A stretch of 7,586 nucleotides of DNA. Source: Methanocalculus sp. Lineage in GTDB: Archaea; Halobacteriota; Methanomicrobia; Methanomicrobiales; Methanocorpusculaceae. The notes below the pieces were generated by a model. It did not search any database, was not told the DNA's origin, and saw only the letters and a list, made by a program, of their open reading frames with translations. The stretch is taken from NCBI RefSeq assembly GCF_030651615.1, contig NZ_JAUSCG010000172.1, positions 1-7,586 on the forward strand, in the 5' to 3' direction. The stretch's first letter is position 1, and each line of letters starts with the position of its first letter. Of this stretch, positions 4,818-7,586 are shown in pieces. Position numbers and translations under genes: made by a program.

Positions 4818-5675
4818 ATGCATCTACCGGGCTTCATCAGGATCACTCGACCGGCAAACGCCACCATTTCCGGCGCGACCGCAATTCTTGCCTACTTTAT
4901 CGCAACAGGAACACTGATTCCGGAGACATTCCTCCTCTTTTCAGCAGTCCTGCTGATCACGGCTGCCGGAAATACCATCAACGATGTCTATGATGCTGCA
5001 ATCGATGCGATCAACAGGCCTGACCGCCCAATTCCATCCGGAGAATTGAGCATAGGTACAGCGTACCGGTATGCGCTCTTCCTCTTCCTGGCAGGGATCG
5101 TAATCAGCATCTTCACAAATCCGATCTGCCTGCTGATCGCTGTAATAAACAGTATTCTTCTCGTTCTGTATGCAAAGACGTTAAAGGGGGTGCCGGTGGC
5201 AGGCAACCTTGCAGTCGCATACCTCTCAGGAAGCATCTTCCTCTTCGGAGGAGCTCTCGCCGGGATGGGAGGACTTCAAATAATCCTCCCGCTTACCGGG
5301 ATAACCCTCTTTGGTACACTCGCACGTGAAATCCTAAAAGATGCCGAAGATATCGACGGTGACGCTGCAGGGGGTGCCAGGACACTGCCGATGATACTGG
5401 GCATTCAGAAGTCAGGAAAGGTTGCCCTCGCCTCTGCATCTATTGCCGTTGGTGTAAGTATCATCCCGTTTGTCTGGTGGGGGCTCCCATATCTTGTTGG
5501 AATTCTGGTCGTTGATCTCTTCATCCTCAAGATCGTCTTTGATGCAACACGATGTACTACCCCTGCATGCATTCGTGAGATTTTGGTCACCACCCATCTC
5601 AAATATGCGATGTATGTCGCCCTCATCGTCTTCACTGTTGCAAGTGGAATGGAAATCTTTATCCCGATTGACTAA
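4818..5675 (+). CDS. Digeranylgeranylglyceryl-phosphate synthase (UbiA-family prenyltransferase)
   Basis: This enzyme attaches the second geranylgeranyl chain to geranylgeranylglyceryl phosphate (EC 2.5.1.42), completing the two-chain ether core of archaeal membrane lipids. The 285-residue protein is strongly hydrophobic, with about eight or nine membrane segments. Both metal/diphosphate-binding Asp motifs of UbiA enzymes are intact: N55-D-V-Y-D59-A-A-I-D63, followed by N-R-P-D-R-P-I-P-S-G, and K174-D-A-E-D178-I-D-G-D182, followed by G-G-A-R-T-L-P. The opening R-I-T-R-P-A-N is typical of the archaeal DGGGP synthase group. In archaea this is the expected UbiA role, although other UbiA substrates cannot be excluded by motif alone. 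No clear ribosome site precedes ATG 4818, so translation may depend on the upstream gene. Confidence 0.88.
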   Translation: MHLPGFIRITRPANATISGATAILAYFIATGTLIPETFLLFSAVLLITAAGNTINDVYDAAIDAINRPDRPIPSGELSIGTAYRYALFLFLAGIVISIFTNPICLLIAVINSILLVLYAKTLKGVPVAGNLAVAYLSGSIFLFGGALAGMGGLQIILPLTGITLFGTLAREILKDAEDIDGDAAGGARTLPMILGIQKSGKVALASASIAVGVSIIPFVWWGLPYLVGILVVDLFILKIVFDATRCTTPACIREILVTTHLKYAMYVALIVFTVASGMEIFIPID

Positions 5676-5686
5676 TTGCTTAGTAT

Positions 5687-5696
5687 AGAGGGGAGA
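5687..5696 (+). promoter_or_regulatory. Ribosome-binding site of the bactofilin-like gene
   Basis: The purine run TAGAGGGGAGAT directly precedes the ATG at 5698 and offers good pairing to the 16S tail. It allows independent initiation 22 nt after the prenyltransferase stop. Confidence 0.6.
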
Positions 5697-5697
5697 T

Positions 5698-6108
5698 ATG
5701 CGAATTTATAAGAAAAACACAACCTACCTTGCAGAACCCGGATCGTTCTTCGAGGGTAACGTTCAGATTCATGGCAATTTCATGGTCCCTCAGCGGACAC
5801 ACTTCTGGGGACGGCTTGTTGTTAACGGAACCCTTGAACTCGGTCCTGAATCTTCAATTGAAGGCGACGTCATCTGTAAAAACGCAATCATCGGAAGGGA
5901 AAGCCAGATTAAAGGACCGCTTCGGGTGGATGAGAATGCAACGATCTGCGACAGGGCACACCTTCATTCAATCGAAGCGGGCGGTGACATCATCTTACGT
6001 CCCGGTGTGACGGTAGGAGATGTCAGGTCAGACAGTACGGTTCTTATCTTTGGAAAGATTAATTCAGGAACATTAGTTGGGAGAAACGTCAAAATCCTTG
6101 GGGATTGA
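5698..6108 (+). CDS. Bactofilin-like polymer-forming protein
   Basis: The 136 residues are almost entirely short beta-strand repeats with glycine turns: F-F-E-G-N-V-Q-I-H-G-N-F, F-W-G-R-L-V-V-N-G-T-L-E-L, S-S-I-E-G-D-V-I-C-K-N-A-I-I-G, S-Q-I-K-G-P-L-R-V and G-D-I-I-L-R-P-G-V-T-V-G-D-V. This six-residue periodicity is that of the right-handed beta-helix of bactofilins (polymer-forming cytoskeletal family), which assemble nucleotide-free filaments, often on the membrane. It has no transmembrane segment and almost no disordered tails, so it is nearly a bare core. It lies 22 nt after the ether-lipid gene, which may hint at a membrane-linked role. Its 3' end overlaps the convergent DUF116 gene by 36 nt. 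The fold call is good; a cytoskeletal function in this archaeon is inference, and a hexapeptide-like beta-helix of other function is the main alternative. Confidence 0.78.
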   Translation: MRIYKKNTTYLAEPGSFFEGNVQIHGNFMVPQRTHFWGRLVVNGTLELGPESSIEGDVICKNAIIGRESQIKGPLRVDENATICDRAHLHSIEAGGDIILRPGVTVGDVRSDSTVLIFGKINSGTLVGRNVKILGD

Positions 6109-6810
6109 CGATGGATCGATCCCTATTCTGATCACATCAAAGATATCCTGCCAGTTGACGATCGTCTCCACGCACCCATCCTTCACTGTGACAACACCCA
6201 TCCCGATAAGCCCGATCCGGTTGCACATCTCAAGCCCTTCTTTAACCTCCATAAGGCACCCGACACCAACAATCGCTTTTGGATGATACTGTTTAACCAT
6301 CCTTTTGATGAATGTCGAGCCCGGGATGATGAAGACATGATAGCCAAGGGACTTCATCTTTGGAATGCCCGTGCCAAGTGAGCACCTGCCGCACCCGACA
6401 CAGACGAGACCTTCGGGGGTCAGGTGTGCCGGGCATTTGGCTGAACGAAGGCATTGCGGAAGGAATATTGCCCTCTCAGATGGAGGAATATCAGCGAATG
6501 CCTTTGTATTCATCCTGTTATCAAGACGGATCAGGAATCGCAGCAGCTCACCCGGCTCAATTCCAAGGAATGTACAGATACTCTTGACAAAACCCTCCAT
6601 CAGCACAAGAAAAGGCCGGAGGAGGGCAGGGAAGAAGACCTGGCCTGACCGGATTGAGGTGACGATCAGCACCGCCATGATGATAGCAATTACGAAAAGG
6701 AAGAGGAAAATAAAGAGAGTTACCTCTCCAATCAGGATCATCATCCGGTTCCAGATTTCTTCTGAGAAGATCATAGGTACTATGTTATTCTTCGTATGCT
6801 CCCATAGCAT
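6073..6810 (-). CDS. DUF116 family membrane-anchored cysteine-rich protein
   Basis: The 245-residue protein has an N-terminal membrane helix (about 28-52) and a second hydrophobic stretch (58-84). A soluble domain follows with closely spaced cysteines: C120-L-R-S-A-K-C126-P, then C137-V-G-C140-G-R-C143, plus C185 in V-G-V-G-C-L and C196. This arrangement, with I-F-L-P-Q-C and later K-A-I-V-G-V-G-C-L-M-E, is what I know as DUF116, a family of unknown biochemical role common in methanogens. The cysteines could bind zinc or an iron-sulfur cluster. The ATG at 6810 lies only 6 nt after the mtnA stop, so the two are probably co-translated. An internal ATG at 6774 (M-I-F-S-E-E-I-W) is an alternative start. 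The function is not known. Confidence 0.82.
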   Translation of the reverse strand: MLWEHTKNNIVPMIFSEEIWNRMMILIGEVTLFIFLFLFVIAIIMAVLIVTSIRSGQVFFPALLRPFLVLMEGFVKSICTFLGIEPGELLRFLIRLDNRMNTKAFADIPPSERAIFLPQCLRSAKCPAHLTPEGLVCVGCGRCSLGTGIPKMKSLGYHVFIIPGSTFIKRMVKQYHPKAIVGVGCLMEVKEGLEMCNRIGLIGMGVVTVKDGCVETIVNWQDIFDVIRIGIDPSSIPKDFDVSPN

Positions 6811-6816
6811 CTTGCT

Positions 6817-7586
6817 TCACGGCATCAGCCATGGGTGATGATATGGCGGTCGGATCAGACCCTCTTCAGTGATTAACGCAGTCACAAGAGAGAGGGGTGT
6901 TGCATCAAATGCATAATTTCTGACCGGCACATCATCGGGCACCGTCTTCCTCCCGGAGAACATCGCGACCTCATCGCGCCCCCGCTCTTCCACAACCACA
7001 TCTGCCATATGACTGTGGGGATCAAAGGTTGACTTCGGTGCAGCCACATAGAAGGGGATCTGATGGTGCGCTGCGCAGACAGCATGCATGTACGTGCCGA
7101 TCTTATTGAATACACCATCGCAGCAGATCCGATCTGCTCCGACGATGACGCAGTCGATCTCTCTCTTCTGCATCAGGTACGCCGCCTCAGAGTCGATGAT
7201 CGTTGTTATGGGAATTCCATCCTCATGCAACTCCCATGCCGTCAGGCGTGCCCCCTGGAGGAGTGGGCGGGTCTCACAGGAGATGACATGAATATGCTTC
7301 CCCTCAAGAACAGCAGATCGGATCACTCCAAGGGCCGTTCCCCATGAGGCACAGGCGAGTGCTCCTGCATTGCAGTGAGTGAGGACCGTGCAGCCATCAG
7401 GGAGAAGAGGCGCACCATATGATCCGATGCGCCGACAGGTCATTTCATCCTCATCTGCGATAGATTCTGCAAGAGATACTGCAAGATCTGTTGCAGCTTT
7501 GGGATCTGCTGTTTCCATGACCGCAGACAGGACGCGGTCCACCCCCCAGGCAAGATTCACCGCAGTCGGCCTCGCTGACCGGATCA
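6817..7586 (-). CDS. mtnA: S-methyl-5-thioribose-1-phosphate isomerase, N-terminus cut by right edge
   Basis: This enzyme converts methylthioribose-1-phosphate to methylthioribulose-1-phosphate in methylthioadenosine salvage; in some methanogens the product is thought to feed other sugar-phosphate routes. About 255 of roughly 340-360 residues are visible. The frame stays open to the edge: I-R-S-A-R-P-T-A-V-N-L-A-W-G-V-D-R is a standard internal MtnA stretch, so the GTG at 7560 is a Val codon, not the start. Further motifs are T-H-C-N-A-G with the catalytic Cys (codon 7374-7372), E-T-R-P-L-L-Q-G-A-R-L-T-A-W-E-L, and V-G-A-D-R-I with the catalytic Asp, then N-K-I-G-T-Y and F-Y-V-A-A-P. The eIF2B-like relatives, including ribose-1,5-bisphosphate isomerase, are the alternative, but these motifs fit MtnA better. 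It ends 6 nt before the DUF116 gene. Confidence 0.9.
   Translation of the reverse strand, partial: IRSARPTAVNLAWGVDRVLSAVMETADPKAATDLAVSLAESIADEDEMTCRRIGSYGAPLLPDGCTVLTHCNAGALACASWGTALGVIRSAVLEGKHIHVISCETRPLLQGARLTAWELHEDGIPITTIIDSEAAYLMQKREIDCVIVGADRICCDGVFNKIGTYMHAVCAAHHQIPFYVAAPKSTFDPHSHMADVVVEERGRDEVAMFSGRKTVPDDVPVRNYAFDATPLSLVTALITEEGLIRPPYHHPWLMP

Noticed and set aside
6365..6838. 157-codon plus-strand frame opposite DUF116
   Set aside because: Antisense shadow: Arg/Ser-rich, with no motif, while the minus strand encodes a coherent membrane and cysteine-rich protein.
7558..7560. GTG 7560 as the start of mtnA
   Set aside because: The frame is open to the edge, and the upstream codons give the conserved A-R-P-T-A before V-N-L-A-W, so this is an internal Val.
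1..7586. CRISPR arrays, insertion-sequence ends, att duplications of the tRNA 3' end, origin-type repeats
   Set aside because: I looked for spaced repeats, paired terminal inverted repeats and copies of the tRNA ends and saw none. The two tRNA T-arms resemble each other only as tRNAs do.

Overview
The window looks like chromosomal DNA of a methanogenic archaeon, most likely of the Methanomicrobiales (Methanomicrobia). The evidence is a UbiA-type digeranylgeranylglyceryl-phosphate synthase (ether-lipid synthesis), archaeal-type Trm1, an archaeal DRG-family GTPase with a TGS domain, tRNA genes without encoded CCA, TATA-type promoters and a probable leaderless start. The genus cannot be fixed from this sequence alone.

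Left part (1-1620) is accessory. A secreted PKD-domain protein runs off the left edge on the minus strand. Then comes a gene-poor stretch with a conspicuous set of inverted repeats ending in a T-tract (239-312), which could be a small structured RNA. It is followed by a two-gene AbrB-type antitoxin / RelE-type toxin module with a perfect 16-bp palindrome just upstream, and by two decayed genes: the C-terminal tail of a possible alpha/beta hydrolase (minus) and a NERD-domain protein with in-frame stops (plus). This debris field ends at a tRNA-Glu(CTC) gene, a common setting for gain and loss of mobile or defence genes.

Middle part (1621-4155) is core translation machinery: tRNA-Glu(CTC) on minus, a DRG/Obg-class GTPase on plus, trm1 (the tRNA G26 dimethyltransferase) on minus, and tRNA-Arg(CCT) on plus. 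The GTPase and trm1 are convergent and overlap by 23 nt. trm1 and tRNA-Arg are divergent, with the tRNA promoter apparently lying at the very start of the trm1 region. Both tRNAs carry G26, the base Trm1 modifies.

Right part (4156-7586) is a plus-strand run of three closely spaced membrane or envelope genes: a TMEM175-like six-helix channel, the ether-lipid prenyltransferase and a bactofilin-like polymer-forming protein. These meet, tail to tail with a 36-nt overlap, a minus-strand pair: mtnA-type methylthioribose-1-phosphate isomerase (cut by the right edge) followed 6 nt later by a DUF116 membrane-anchored cysteine-rich protein. Apart from the left third, the window is densely packed.
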